Below, in pieces: positions 8,129 through 17,505 of a DNA stretch of 64,000 bases. The notes beneath the pieces were generated by a model. It did not search any database. It was given only the letters and a program-made list of their open reading frames with translations, and was not told the origin of the DNA. Source of the DNA: Bizionia myxarmorum. GTDB taxonomy: Bacteria > Bacteroidota > Bacteroidia > Flavobacteriales > Flavobacteriaceae. Positions within the stretch are counted from its first letter, which is position 1, and every line of letters starts with the position of its first letter. Both the position numbers and the translations under genes were made by a program. Location: assembly GCF_008086205.1 (NCBI RefSeq), contig NZ_VSKK01000002.1, positions 1 through 64,000 of the forward strand, read 5' to 3'.

Positions 8129-8133
8129 AAAAG

Positions 8134-8526
8134 TGGAGTCGGAGAGAATCGAACTCTCGTCCAAACAAGCCATCAAAGGGCCTTCTACGCGTTTATTCTT
8201 TTCTTGTTTTTTCGATTGCAAGCTGGTTAAAGACAACCTACTTACAACTTATCTTTTTAGTTTCACATACACATCAAAGCGCTATGTATGCTATATTAAC
8301 ATTTACGATGCCTCTTATAGAACGCCGTTAATCAAGGCTTTCAGGAGACATTTAGCCTTCCTACCTAGTAGGAATAAGCACAAATCTTACTATAATTCAG
8401 ATTATGCAGCTAAAGCGTAGTTATTCTCGCCGTTTAAAAGTTTGACCTAGCCTTTTACGTGTTTCAAAGTCATTACACGACGTGCTTACCGTTTGAGTGA
8501 TCTCGCTGTCAAAACCAGTCGACCCC
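8134..8526 (-). ncRNA. ssrA: transfer-messenger RNA (tmRNA)
   Basis: tmRNA frees stalled ribosomes and tags their products for proteolysis. The 5' end GGGGTCG (8526-8520) pairs with CGACTCC at 8141-8135 to form the tRNA-like acceptor stem. The 3' domain has the T-arm GAGAGTTCGATTCTCTC. The tag frame at 8431-8402 reads GENNYALAA followed by TAA, the usual flavobacterial tag. The CCA is not encoded; CTT follows the discriminator A. Accessory DNA starts directly beyond its 3' end, a frequent integration site. Confidence 0.95.
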
Positions 8527-8558
8527 GTTAATTTCAAATTATTTCCTGAAATGGATAG

Positions 8559-8588
8559 CAAACTTACAAAAAAAAAGTTGTGCAACAA
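8559..8588 (-). promoter_or_regulatory. probable ssrA promoter
   Basis: On the minus strand TAAGTTTG (8566-8559) matches the Bacteroidota -7 box TAnnTTTG, with TTG at 8588-8586 nineteen bases upstream as the -33 element. It lies 32 bases before the mature tmRNA 5' end, leaving a short leader for processing. Confidence 0.5.
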
Positions 8589-8724
8589 TCCAATTCCATG
8601 TACTTTCGTGCAAAACACGTACCACAATATTTTTCGGTAATTGTGTCAGTTAAAGTATAAACGCATTTTCGTTTTCCTAAACGGTTTAATTTAGGGTAAA
8701 TGAATAAATAACACAGGAGTCTCC

Positions 8725-9927
8725 ATGAAATTTGCCCTTATAAAAGAACGTAAAAACCCACCAGATAGACGCGTGGTTTTTTCTCCAGAAAAATTAGCCG
8801 AAGCACGCAATCAGTTTCCTGAAGCTGAATTTATAGTTGAATCTAGCGATATTCGCATTTTCCCTGATAGCGCTTATAAAGCTTTGGGTTTTAAAGTAAC
8901 CGATGACGTAAGCGATTGTGATGTGATGTTAGGCGTTAAAGAAGTTCCTGTTGATTATCTAATTCCAAATAAAAAATACTTTTACTTTTCACACACTATA
9001 AAAAAACAACCTTATAATAGGAGGCTTTTACAGGCTATGTTAGAAAAGAACATCGATATGTATGACCATGAAACGATTGTGCGTCAAACAGGCTCTAGGC
9101 TTATAGGGTTTGGTCGTTATGCAGGTTTGGTTGGTGCTTATAATGGTTTTCGTGCTTTAGGTTTGCGTGATGGTTTATTTAAGTTACCTAAAGTGGAAAC
9201 ACTGGCAGATCTAGATGCAGTCAAAGCAGAATTGGATAAAATAACGGTCCCAAATATTAAAATTCTTCTTACGGGAACCGGGAAAGTGGCACATGGTGCG
9301 CAAGAAATTTTAGATCATTTGCAAATTAAAGAAATCAGTGATGCTCTTTATTTAACTAGCACATTTACAGAGCCGGTTTACTGCTTGGCTAATGTTATGG
9401 AATATAATAAGCGTAGAGATGGTAAAGTAGGGAGCAAGGCACAATTTTATAAAGATCCATCAGAATACGAAAGTAATTTCATGGCTTATGCTAAAGAAAC
9501 TGACGTTTTTATAGCCGGACACTTTTATGGTAATAATGCGCCGTATTTGTTTACAAGAGAAGATGCCAAAAAACCAGAATTTAACATCAATATGGTGGTA
9601 GATATTAGTTGTGATGTGGACGGTCCAGTGGCTTCAACATTACGCGCGTCGACTATTGCCGATCCTTTTTATGGCTATGATGTAACAAACGAAAAAGAAG
9701 TTGCTTATGATGCCAAGGATGCTATAACAGTTATGGCGGTCGATAATTTACCTTGTGAATTACCCAAAGATGCTAGCGAAGGTTTTGGCGATATGTTTTT
9801 AGAACATGTTATTCCTGCTTTTTTCAACCAGGACGAACGTGGTATACTGAAACGTGCTCGGATAACGGAAAATGGTAAATTAACCAAACGTTTCGCATAT
9901 CTTCAAGATTATGTAGATGGTAAATAA
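8725..9927 (+). CDS. saccharopine dehydrogenase-like / AlaDH-PNT family oxidoreductase
   Basis: The 400-residue product has the N-terminal AlaDH/PNT domain (start MKFALIKERKNPPDRRVVFSP, KEVP near residue 73, then a conserved FSHTIKKQ near 90) and a Rossmann part with LTGTGKVAHGAQEI. This layout fits the NAD+-dependent lysine-forming saccharopine dehydrogenases and their relatives; alanine dehydrogenase is the other option. A purine-rich CAGGAG lies 8 bases before the ATG, unusual among these genes. The SDR gene follows after 10 bases, so they are probably cotranscribed. The exact substrate cannot be read from sequence alone. Confidence 0.75.
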   Translation: MKFALIKERKNPPDRRVVFSPEKLAEARNQFPEAEFIVESSDIRIFPDSAYKALGFKVTDDVSDCDVMLGVKEVPVDYLIPNKKYFYFSHTIKKQPYNRRLLQAMLEKNIDMYDHETIVRQTGSRLIGFGRYAGLVGAYNGFRALGLRDGLFKLPKVETLADLDAVKAELDKITVPNIKILLTGTGKVAHGAQEILDHLQIKEISDALYLTSTFTEPVYCLANVMEYNKRRDGKVGSKAQFYKDPSEYESNFMAYAKETDVFIAGHFYGNNAPYLFTREDAKKPEFNINMVVDISCDVDGPVASTLRASTIADPFYGYDVTNEKEVAYDAKDAITVMAVDNLPCELPKDASEGFGDMFLEHVIPAFFNQDERGILKRARITENGKLTKRFAYLQDYVDGK

Positions 9928-9937
9928 TTTGTAATTT

Positions 9938-10720
9938 ATGATTAAAACAGCCTTAATTACAGGTGGTGCTTCAGGTTTAGGTTATGAGTTTGCGCTTCTT
10001 TTTGCTAAAGATGGTTATAATTTGGTGTTGGTAGATATCAATGCTGAAAGTTTAAACACAGCACAAAAAAAAATCAGCGATTTATATGCTATTGATGTGA
10101 AGCTTATGACGAAAGATTTAAGCCTGATAAATATAGCTTCAGAAATTATTTCCGAATTAGGAGATACCCATATTAACGCTTTAGTTAACAATGCAGGTTT
10201 TGGAGTTTTTGGTGCTTTTCATGAAGCGGATTGGGAACGCCAGTCGGCCATGTTGAATTTACACGTTTTAACTACCTCCCATTTAACTAAATTAGTTTTG
10301 ATTGGTATGGTAGAACGTGGTGAAGGTAAAATATTAAATTTATCATCATTAGCAGCGTTTGAACCAGGACCATTAATGGCCTTATACTATGCAACTAAAG
10401 GCTATATCTTGTCGTTTTCCGAAGCCATCGCAAACGAATTAAAAGACACTGGTGTAACCGTTACAGCTTTATGTCCAGGACCTACTAAAACTTTATTTCA
10501 AGAGGCGGTTGCTAGTAATTCTTCAGAAAATAAAATAAAATTTAATATGGCTAGTGCTCAAAAAGTTGCAGCCTATGGTTATAAATCTATGATGCAGGGG
10601 AAATCAGTTGCTATTCCTGGATTTATTAATAAAATATTAGCATTTATGCCACGATTTATTCCTAGAAATATGGCAACAAGCATCGTTAGAAAAATTCAAG
10701 AGAAAAATAGAGCTGTTTAA
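9938..10720 (+). CDS. short-chain dehydrogenase/reductase
   Basis: This classical SDR has 260 residues. The cofactor motif TGGASGLG is at about 8-15, NNAG follows the fourth strand near residue 85, and the active site includes a Ser in LSSLAA and YYATK near 150. The set is complete, so the protein should be an active NAD(P)-dependent oxidoreductase. The substrate is not evident. The C-terminal hydrophobic stretch (FINKILAFMPRFIP) resembles the DltE-like branch that binds membranes or lipidic substrates. It sits between the dehydrogenase and a DUF1801 gene, all on one strand with gaps of about 10 bases. Confidence 0.85.
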   Translation: MIKTALITGGASGLGYEFALLFAKDGYNLVLVDINAESLNTAQKKISDLYAIDVKLMTKDLSLINIASEIISELGDTHINALVNNAGFGVFGAFHEADWERQSAMLNLHVLTTSHLTKLVLIGMVERGEGKILNLSSLAAFEPGPLMALYYATKGYILSFSEAIANELKDTGVTVTALCPGPTKTLFQEAVASNSSENKIKFNMASAQKVAAYGYKSMMQGKSVAIPGFINKILAFMPRFIPRNMATSIVRKIQEKNRAV

Positions 10721-10729
10721 TGTAGTAAT

Positions 10730-11098
10730 ATGAAACCAGCTGAAATTTATATATTAAATCAAGAAGAACCGAATAAATCTATCTTGATGCATCTTCAAGC
10801 GGTTATTCGACATGCCTTACCAACTGCCGAATTAAACTATAAATGGGGAATGCCGTGTTATTATATAGATAAGCGCCCTATTTGTTACATGAATAGCCAT
10901 AAAGATTATGTGGATTTAGGCTTTTGGCATTCGGCTCACATTTCCAATAAATTTGATGCGTATTTGGTAAATGAAAACCGAAAAATAGTAAAGTCCTTGC
11001 GCTATAAAAAGCTAGAAGATGTGAATGATGACATTTTAACAGCCATACTTCAGGAGATTTATTTACATAAAGATAAATCCTTTTATAAAAAATTATAA
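10730..11098 (+). CDS. DUF1801 domain protein
   Basis: The product of 122 residues matches the DUF1801 (YdhG-like) pattern: an N-terminal helix, the strand LNYKWGMPCYYI, and later DYVDLGFWHSA. These small cytoplasmic proteins have a fold related to iron-sulfur and frataxin-type folds, and their function is not settled. The gene ends the three-gene run from 8725 and its last codons overlap by six bases the convergent acetyltransferase gene. Confidence 0.75.
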   Translation: MKPAEIYILNQEEPNKSILMHLQAVIRHALPTAELNYKWGMPCYYIDKRPICYMNSHKDYVDLGFWHSAHISNKFDAYLVNENRKIVKSLRYKKLEDVNDDILTAILQEIYLHKDKSFYKKL

Positions 11099-11557
11099 AA
11101 TTTTATAGATTAGGTAATTATCAAACATTTCACTTTTAATCTGTTTCAATTGTTTCTTTTCAACTTCATAATAGTAATCATCAAAGAAGGTCAAAGCTGT
11201 TTTAGGAATATCGGATTTGATTTCTTTATATCCCGTCATCATGACATAAGATTCCATAACGCGTAATAATTTAGCGCCAATTCCTTGACGTTTATGGTCT
11301 TTATGAACATACAAACCTTCTAAATAATTGCCTTGTGTTAAATAGGCAAAACCAACAATTTGGTCATGTAATTCGGCTACAATAAAATAGTTTTTTGTAA
11401 TTCGTGTCGTCCATTTTTTAGTATTATCGGCACCTGAAGCCCAAGCTAGAATCTGATTTTCTGTATAATGCTTGGAGTTTAAGTTAAGGATAGTTTCTCT
11501 GAAAAGGCTCGTTATTTCAGATAAATCATCAATTTGTGCTTCTCTAATTTCTATCAT
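11093..11557 (-). CDS. GNAT family N-acetyltransferase
   Basis: The product of 154 residues has the acetyl-CoA site typical of GNAT enzymes: a central strand YLEGLYVHKDHKRQGIG with the Q/RxxGxG/A pyrophosphate loop near residues 110-117, then ALLxV-type helix residues LLRVMESYV. The acceptor is unknown. The C-terminus ends FDNYLIYKIL. It is the second gene after the outer-membrane protein gene, starting 3 bases beyond its stop on the map, and its 3' end overlaps the convergent DUF1801 gene. Confidence 0.85.
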   Translation of the reverse strand: MIEIREAQIDDLSEITSLFRETILNLNSKHYTENQILAWASGADNTKKWTTRITKNYFIVAELHDQIVGFAYLTQGNYLEGLYVHKDHKRQGIGAKLLRVMESYVMMTGYKEIKSDIPKTALTFFDDYYYEVEKKQLKQIKSEMFDNYLIYKIL

Positions 11558-11559
11558 AT

Positions 11560-12417
11560 TTATATTTTGAAAATACCACCTAAAGATACGACGCTTTGCA
11601 CAAATAGAAAGTCTTGAGATGCGCTATCATTGGTGCTTCGCGTGGTTCTAATTTTAGGCATATTAATGTAACCACCTTTCAAATCACCCTGAATGAAAAA
11701 ATATTTCAAAAAAGTCAGATTTATTCCAGCACTCAAGGAGAGCCCGAAACCCGAAATATGAAAATCGTCATGACGCTCCTTCTGCATTAATGTGGTATTT
11801 GTTTTCGGATATAAAACACCTGCTCCAAAACCTTCAGTAATATTAACTTGAAAAATATCTGTGTTTTTAATCCCGAAAATTTTTGAAATATCATCAAATC
11901 GGCCTAATTCGAAATACACGTAATTTAAACCATCCGTATGTTCAAACATTAAAAATTCTTCTGCTAATTTAATGTTTTCATTTTCATAAATAGCATTATA
12001 AGCAGCGCCAGCTTGATCTGCCGGCACATTAATGAAACCGCCTATAGTGGCAAACTGATCTTGGGTCATTACATATTTCATATGGTCCACGCCTAAAGCC
12101 AAATAGTAATTATCCGTTAAAAAATAACCAACTTTAAAATTGGTTTGTGGAATGGTCATTCGTTTCGGATTAATATAATCCACATGCCAGCCTTTTGGCT
12201 TATCATGCGCTTTCACATCCTGAAGTGTAAAGTTGTAATCATTACCTTTAAATGTAATATCAGATTTGGTATAGGCTGATCTATTGCCACCCCAACTGAT
12301 AAAAACTTTCCCTTTTTGGTGAGCTGTGTATTGTGAGGTAGAATCTTTTTGAGAAAAAACGCTCCCAGTTAAAATGCTAAAAAAAACCAGTAGCATTTTA
12401 GTTGGCTTTGCTATCAT
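11560..12417 (-). CDS. outer-membrane beta-barrel-like protein
   Basis: The 285-residue product begins with a signal peptide (hydrophobic LLVFFSILTGSVFS, cleavage near residue 22) and then shows alternating aromatic strands such as FKVGYFLTDNYYLALGVDHMKY, in short pieces, and ends in a terminal strand VSLGGIFKI. This is the look of a small flavobacterial outer-membrane barrel. No specific family or ligand was recognised. It is transcribed on the minus strand; the 250 bases between it and kdsA contain no gene. Confidence 0.65.
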   Translation of the reverse strand: MIAKPTKMLLVFFSILTGSVFSQKDSTSQYTAHQKGKVFISWGGNRSAYTKSDITFKGNDYNFTLQDVKAHDKPKGWHVDYINPKRMTIPQTNFKVGYFLTDNYYLALGVDHMKYVMTQDQFATIGGFINVPADQAGAAYNAIYENENIKLAEEFLMFEHTDGLNYVYFELGRFDDISKIFGIKNTDIFQVNITEGFGAGVLYPKTNTTLMQKERHDDFHISGFGLSLSAGINLTFLKYFFIQGDLKGGYINMPKIRTTRSTNDSASQDFLFVQSVVSLGGIFKI

Positions 12418-12667
12418 TAGTAATATGCTTTAAATTGAATTAAGAGGTTAGACGTTAATGGCGTCCATTCCTTAAGCTTTTGAATAGAAAAAAAGAGAAC
12501 CTTTCGTATGTGGTTGATTTTCAGTTGAAAATGTATGACAGAAATAGGTGGAACCGTTCTTTATTCAGTTTGCAAAAGTAGGCATAATAGTTAATGTTTC
12601 TTAAGTAAATTGAGATAGATATTTGCAAATTCTAAACGCTACTAAAATTTGAGGAAAACCTTATAAA

Positions 12668-13486
12668 TTATAAGCTTTGAACTACTTTCCTGATGGCCAC
12701 TAAATTGGTAAGTAATTTTTCTAAATTGTCTAAGTGAAGCATATTGGCGCCATCGCTTTTGGCGTTAGCGGGGTCAAAATGGGTTTCAATAAATAAGCCA
12801 TCCACGTGATTTACAATTCCTGCTCGCGCTATGGTTTCAATCATATCTGGACGACCGCCTGTAACACCCGCCGTTTGGTTAGGCTGTTGCAAAGAATGCG
12901 TTACGTCTAAAATAGTTGGTGCATATTCGCGCATAGTTGGAATACCGCGAAAATCTACAATCATGTCTTGGTAGCCAAACATGGTGCCTCTATCGGTAAT
13001 CCAGGCCTTATCGCTTCCAGAGTCTTTAACTTTTTGAACAGCATGTTTCATGGATTCAGGACTCATAAATTGTCCTTTTTTCAAATTTACAATTTTGCCA
13101 GTTTGGGCAGCAGCTACCACTAAATCGGTTTGGCGTACTAAAAATGCTGGAATTTGTAAAACATCTACATATTCAGCGGCCATTTCGGCATCCGAAATTT
13201 CGTGGATATCGGTAACGGTTGGAATATCAAAAGTTTCAGAAACTTTTCTTAAAATTTTAAGCGCTTTTTCATCGCCAATACCAGTGAAGCTGTCTATTCG
13301 ACTACGATTTGCTTTTTTAAAACTTCCTTTAAATATAAAAGGAATGTGCAGATTATCTGTAATAGACATAATTTTTTCTGCAATTCTTATAGCCATTTCC
13401 TCACTTTCTATAGCGCATGGTCCTGCTAAAAGGAAAAAATTATCAGAATTGGTATGTTTTAATTTCGGTACCTCGTTAAGTGTCAT
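12668..13486 (-). CDS. kdsA: 3-deoxy-8-phosphooctulonate (KDO-8-P) synthase
   Basis: KdsA condenses arabinose 5-phosphate with phosphoenolpyruvate to make KDO-8-P for lipopolysaccharide. The sequence has the AGPCAIES motif at 22-29, FKGSFKKANRS, and the late DVTHSLQQPNQ and GLFIETHFDP segments that form the active site. The length of 272 matches the family. Its presence shows a Gram-negative with KDO-containing LPS. The gene stands a few tens of bases after a small membrane-protein gene on the same strand (13520-13879). Confidence 0.95.
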   Translation of the reverse strand: MTLNEVPKLKHTNSDNFFLLAGPCAIESEEMAIRIAEKIMSITDNLHIPFIFKGSFKKANRSRIDSFTGIGDEKALKILRKVSETFDIPTVTDIHEISDAEMAAEYVDVLQIPAFLVRQTDLVVAAAQTGKIVNLKKGQFMSPESMKHAVQKVKDSGSDKAWITDRGTMFGYQDMIVDFRGIPTMREYAPTILDVTHSLQQPNQTAGVTGGRPDMIETIARAGIVNHVDGLFIETHFDPANAKSDGANMLHLDNLEKLLTNLVAIRKVVQSL

Positions 13487-13519
13487 TCAGCCTAAATTTT
13501 AGATTTCAAAGGTATGTAT

Positions 13520-13879
13520 TTAAAACGTTTTTTTTATGCTATTTCTAATCATCCATAAAGACATGAGAAAATTAGTAACTACGAAAAGACCTCCTACAAA
13601 AACGAAGCTTTTAACGGATTCCGAAAAGGAAATTATTTTAAATAGATCTGTTAAGTAAGCCAAAATCATATAAGATGATAAACACACAAAGGTAATTCCT
13701 AATGAAAAATTAAGTTGTTTACTTGGTTTTATCAGTTGCCATACAAAGGGAATGGCGAAAAGTAAAATGGGATAAGCGGTAATTCCTTTAACTTTATTAA
13801 CATCTGTAAACCAATAGGCTATGGCTGCAATGAAATACAAATAAGGGATAAATTTGTAATATTTATGAATCAATTTCAT
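13520..13879 (-). CDS. small integral membrane protein of unknown function
   Basis: The 119-residue product has about four membrane helices (around residues 10-25, 34-52, 57-75 and 90-112) and a basic C-terminus (IRNSIKKTF). It resembles a short member of the YhhN-type membrane proteins but the match is too weak to name. It is upstream of kdsA on the same strand, 33 bases apart, and may share its transcript. Confidence 0.6.
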   Translation of the reverse strand: MKLIHKYYKFIPYLYFIAAIAYWFTDVNKVKGITAYPILLFAIPFVWQLIKPSKQLNFSLGITFVCLSSYMILAYLTDLFKIISFSESVKSFVFVGGLFVVTNFLMSLWMIRNSIKKTF

Positions 13880-14229
13880 GTTTACAATAAATAAGGGTTA
13901 AAATCGTCTATTTTATTTGTAAATAAAGTTTCCTATTATGCTATTAAAAGGCGTGAGTTTTTATTTACTATCAATTATTATACATCGAAATATACGACTT
14001 GTTGGCATATTTAAAAAAAATAATAACTTATAATTAACGAATGAGATTGACGAAAAAAAGATGCTATTTTCATTAATAAAAATGCTTTTAGTCTCTTTTT
14101 TTAAAGAAAATACTTACAAAAAGTACTGCCTAATGCTAATCTGATGAGGGGATTAACATTTTCTTATTCATCCCTTTAATTACTGCGGAATTTATCGTAC
14201 ATTTGCGCGCTTAAAATACGGCACCATAT
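13880..14229 (+). promoter_or_regulatory. divergent intergenic region with typA -7 box
   Basis: This 350-base stretch separates the minus-strand membrane gene from typA and holds no open frame worth reporting. TACATTTG at 14198-14205 matches the Bacteroidota -7 box TAnnTTTG and lies 24 bases before the typA ATG; no clear -33 TTG was found at the expected distance. The rest is AT-rich and featureless by eye. Confidence 0.45.
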
Positions 14230-16029
14230 ATGGCTAAAATAAAAAATATTGCAATCATTGCTCACGTCGATCACGGTAAAACTACCTTGGTTGATAAAAT
14301 TATGCACCACTGTCAATTGTTTCGTGATAACGAAAATACAGGTGATTTAATCCTAGATAATAATGATTTAGAACGCGAACGCGGAATTACTATTACATCT
14401 AAAAACGTATCAGTAATTTACAAGGACACAAAAATTAATATTATTGACACACCTGGTCACGCCGATTTTGGTGGAGAAGTGGAACGTGTATTGAACATGG
14501 CTGATGGTGTTTGCTTGTTAGTGGATGCTTTTGAAGGTCCAATGCCTCAAACACGATTTGTATTGCAAAAAGCTATTGATTTAGGTTTAAAGCCTTGCGT
14601 AGTTATAAATAAAGTAGATAAAGAAAACTGTACTCCTGAAGAAGTTCATGAAAAAGTATTCGATTTAATGTTCGAACTCGGAGCAGAAGAGTGGCAGTTA
14701 GATTTTCCAGCAGTTTACGGTTCAGCTAAAAATAACTGGATGAGTGACGATTGGAGAAACCAAACAGAAAACTTGGAGCCATTATTAGATATGGTTCTGG
14801 AGCATATTCCTTCTCCAAAAATTCAAGAAGGAAATACACAAATGTTAATTACATCTTTAGACTTTTCATCTTTTACAGGACGAATTGCTATTGGTCGTTT
14901 AACACGAGGTGAACTTAAAGTTGGTCAAAATATTTCGTTAGTTAAAAGAGACGGAAGTATTGTGAAAAATAAAATTAAGGAACTTCATACTTTTGAAGGC
15001 ATCGGTCGTAAAAAAGTAGATGAGGTTCAAACGGGTGATATTTGTGCTATTGTTGGTCTAGAAGGATTTGAAATTGGTGATACTGTTGCCGATGCAGAAA
15101 ATCCTGAAGGTTTAAAAACAATTGCTATTGATGAGCCTACAATGAGTATGTTATTTACTATTAACGATTCGCCATTTTTTGGTCAGGATGGTAAATTTGT
15201 AACATCGCGTCATATTAAAGATCGTTTATATAAAGAACTTGAAAAGAATTTAGCACTTCGTGTTGAAGGAACAGATAGTGCTGATAAATTTATGGTTTTT
15301 GGCCGTGGTGTATTACACTTATCAGTTTTAATTGAAACGATGCGTCGTGAAGGTTATGAGCTTCAAATTGGTCAACCACAAGTAATTATCAAGGAAATTG
15401 ATGGTCAGAAATGTGAGCCAATTGAAGAAATGACTATCGATTTACCAGAAAGTGTTTCGGGAAAAGCTATAGAAATGGTAAGTATGCGTAAAGGTGAAAT
15501 GACAAGTATGGAAGCCAAAGGCGAACGTATGATCTGTCAGTTTTTAGTACCTTCTCGTGGAATAATTGGTTTACGTAACCAATTATTAACAGCAACTGCT
15601 GGTGAAGCTATTATGTCACACCGTTTTAAAGAGTATCAGCCCTTAAAAGGTGGTATTCCAGAACGTCAAAACGGAAGTTTGGTATCTATGGAGAAAGGTC
15701 AAGCCATTCCTTATTCTATTGATAAACTTCAGGATCGTGGTAAGTTCTTCGTTGAGCCAGGTGAAGATATTTACGAAGGTCAAGTTATTGGTGAAAATTC
15801 ACGTGGTGATGATATGGCCGTTAACGTAACCAAAACTAAAAAACAAAGTAACGTTCGTAGTTCTGGTGCTGATGATAAAGCTAAAATTGTTCCGGCAATT
15901 AAATTTTCTTTAGAAGAAGCTTTAGAATATATTCAAAAAGATGAGTATGTCGAGGTAACACCAAAACATATCCGTGTTCGTAAAATATATTTAACAGAAA
16001 CAGAAAGAAAACGTAACAAGCATAAATAA
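14230..16029 (+). CDS. typA: translational GTPase TypA/BipA
   Basis: TypA is a ribosome-associated GTPase of the EF-G family involved in 50S assembly and growth at low temperature or stress. The G1 loop [10 protein letters not shown] is at 11-20, G3 DTPGHADFGGEVERVL near 75-90, and G4 NKVD near 129. The EF-G-like domains and the TypA-specific C-terminal domain follow, ending in a lysine-rich tail. At 599 residues it has the standard length. It is monocistronic, with its own terminator at 16063-16095. Confidence 0.97.
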   Translation: MAKIKNIAIIAHVDHGKTTLVDKIMHHCQLFRDNENTGDLILDNNDLERERGITITSKNVSVIYKDTKINIIDTPGHADFGGEVERVLNMADGVCLLVDAFEGPMPQTRFVLQKAIDLGLKPCVVINKVDKENCTPEEVHEKVFDLMFELGAEEWQLDFPAVYGSAKNNWMSDDWRNQTENLEPLLDMVLEHIPSPKIQEGNTQMLITSLDFSSFTGRIAIGRLTRGELKVGQNISLVKRDGSIVKNKIKELHTFEGIGRKKVDEVQTGDICAIVGLEGFEIGDTVADAENPEGLKTIAIDEPTMSMLFTINDSPFFGQDGKFVTSRHIKDRLYKELEKNLALRVEGTDSADKFMVFGRGVLHLSVLIETMRREGYELQIGQPQVIIKEIDGQKCEPIEEMTIDLPESVSGKAIEMVSMRKGEMTSMEAKGERMICQFLVPSRGIIGLRNQLLTATAGEAIMSHRFKEYQPLKGGIPERQNGSLVSMEKGQAIPYSIDKLQDRGKFFVEPGEDIYEGQVIGENSRGDDMAVNVTKTKKQSNVRSSGADDKAKIVPAIKFSLEEALEYIQKDEYVEVTPKHIRVRKIYLTETERKRNKHK

Positions 16030-16062
16030 TTTATTTTTATTATTTAAATTAGTATAAATTTG

Positions 16063-16095
16063 AGAGGAATCCGTAAAAACGATTCCTCTTTTTTA
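16063..16095 (+). terminator. rho-independent terminator of typA
   Basis: AGAGGAATC (16063-16071) pairs perfectly with GATTCCTCT (16081-16089) over a nine-base loop, followed by TTTTTTA. It overlaps a possible TTG start at 16060, which argues that the next gene starts further on, at 16108. Confidence 0.9.
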
Positions 16096-16107
16096 TCTCA
16101 AATATTT

Positions 16108-16341
16108 ATGGAAGATATTTATGGAGTTTCCCTGACGGAATGGGTTGGTTATCTAGCTATGGCGGGATTGCTTATTTCCTTTACTATGAAGGATGTTAAG
16201 AAATTACGGATCATTAATACCATAGGTTGTATACTTTTTGTTACCTACGGATTTATGCTACAAACAGCTTGGCCTATCATCATTTCTAATGGTGCCATTG
16301 CTCTAATTAACTTGTATTATTTAGTGATTACGAAGGATTAA
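16108..16341 (+). CDS. small YgjV-like membrane protein
   Basis: From the ATG at 16108 the product is 77 residues with three membrane helices (about 10-27, 33-50 and 54-72), mostly Leu/Ile/Met, and short polar ends. The pattern MAGLLISFTMKDVKKLRIINTIG recalls the YgjV family and other small PQ-loop-like half transporters. The alternative TTG start at 16060 would place the typA terminator inside the gene. It is convergent with the glycosyltransferase at 16345, three bases away. Function unknown. Confidence 0.65.
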   Translation: MEDIYGVSLTEWVGYLAMAGLLISFTMKDVKKLRIINTIGCILFVTYGFMLQTAWPIIISNGAIALINLYYLVITKD

Positions 16342-16344
16342 AAA

Positions 16345-17505
16345 TTAATTCTGATTGTTCTTTAAACCGAGTATACTGAAAAATAGGCTGAAAAATATAA
16401 CCTGCATTCCAAATAAAATGGTGAATACAGCAGGTATTATTATTCGTAATGTTTGTGATGGATTTAAGTTTCCAAAGTCAGAATCTTTCCAAATAGATAT
16501 GCCGTAAAAACTTAAGAAGATACCAACCAAAAGTAATAGTACACCTAGAATTAACCCCATTTCTAGATTCAAGTATTTAAACAATTTATCATAGCGATTG
16601 CTTTTAGGAAGTAGGCCGTTTTCTACAGCGTATATTTTGGTGAGTGCGTAAAATAAAATAAACTGAAATCCTATCAAAATTAAACTAGCTGTGTACAAAA
16701 GGGTGTGAATATCCAACATAATATGTTCTACAATCACGGGTTGAATAACCAATAATGTGGATGCTATAAAACCTAAAACCATAAATAGTATTCCAGGTAT
16801 TAAAAACAACCAAGTTGGACTATAAAGTAATAAAAAACGTAAATGCCGCCAACCATCGCGCCAGGTATTTAAATGCGGCGGTCTGGTTCTGCCATCTGGA
16901 CTTAATACGGTCGGAACTTCGGAAATTGATAAGTTGTTAAGTTTCGATTTGACAATCATTTCTGATGCAAACTCCATTCCAGTTGTTTGTAAATTCATCT
17001 TAAGGAAAGCTGTTTTAGAAAACCCGCGTAAACCGCAATGGAAATCGCCAATTTTAATATTGAAAAACAACTTCCCAATAAAGGATAATACTGGATTTCC
17101 TAAATATCGATGAAGAAAAGGCATAGCACCTTTTTTTATGCCGCCTTTAAAACGGTTTCCCATAACTAGGTCATCACCTTCACGTAATTTTTCTAAAAAG
17201 GGCATTAGGTTTTCAAAATCGTAACTATCATCAGCGTCTGCCATAATAATATAAGTGCCAGAAGCCGCTTCAATACCACCTCTTAAAGCGCTGCCGTAGC
17301 CTTTTTCAGGTACGGGAATTACATTGGCGCCTAGTTTATTGGCAATAGCTTGAGATCCGTCAGTACTGCCGTTATCCGCAATGATGATTTCACCTGAAAC
17401 CTGATTTTTAGATAAAAAAGATTGTGCTTTTTTAATACAAACCTCTAAAGTTTCCGCCTCGTTTAAGCATGGCATTACAATCGATAATTCAACTATTTCT
17501 GACAT
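16345..17505 (-). CDS. family 2 glycosyltransferase with C-terminal membrane helices
   Basis: This polyprenyl-phosphate sugar transferase type enzyme has 386 residues. The GT2 domain starts MSEIVELSIVMPCLNEAETL and shows ADNGSTDGS near 45, the metal-binding DADDSYDF near 90, and GNRFKGG. About four hydrophobic helices follow residue 220. Such proteins charge undecaprenyl phosphate with a sugar that GT-C enzymes then use. It overlaps the upstream GT-C-like gene by 17 bases and shares its strand, so donor-maker and user are probably coupled. Confidence 0.85.
   Translation of the reverse strand: MSEIVELSIVMPCLNEAETLEVCIKKAQSFLSKNQVSGEIIIADNGSTDGSQAIANKLGANVIPVPEKGYGSALRGGIEAASGTYIIMADADDSYDFENLMPFLEKLREGDDLVMGNRFKGGIKKGAMPFLHRYLGNPVLSFIGKLFFNIKIGDFHCGLRGFSKTAFLKMNLQTTGMEFASEMIVKSKLNNLSISEVPTVLSPDGRTRPPHLNTWRDGWRHLRFLLLYSPTWLFLIPGILFMVLGFIASTLLVIQPVIVEHIMLDIHTLLYTASLILIGFQFILFYALTKIYAVENGLLPKSNRYDKLFKYLNLEMGLILGVLLLLVGIFLSFYGISIWKDSDFGNLNPSQTLRIIIPAVFTILFGMQVIFFSLFFSILGLKNNQN

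Noticed and set aside
8133..8420. Open frame across the ssrA locus
   Set aside because: It is antisense to tmRNA; the paired ends, T-arm and tag frame identify the RNA.
13050..13502. 150-codon plus-strand frame
   Set aside because: It is the antisense of kdsA, whose motifs are clear.
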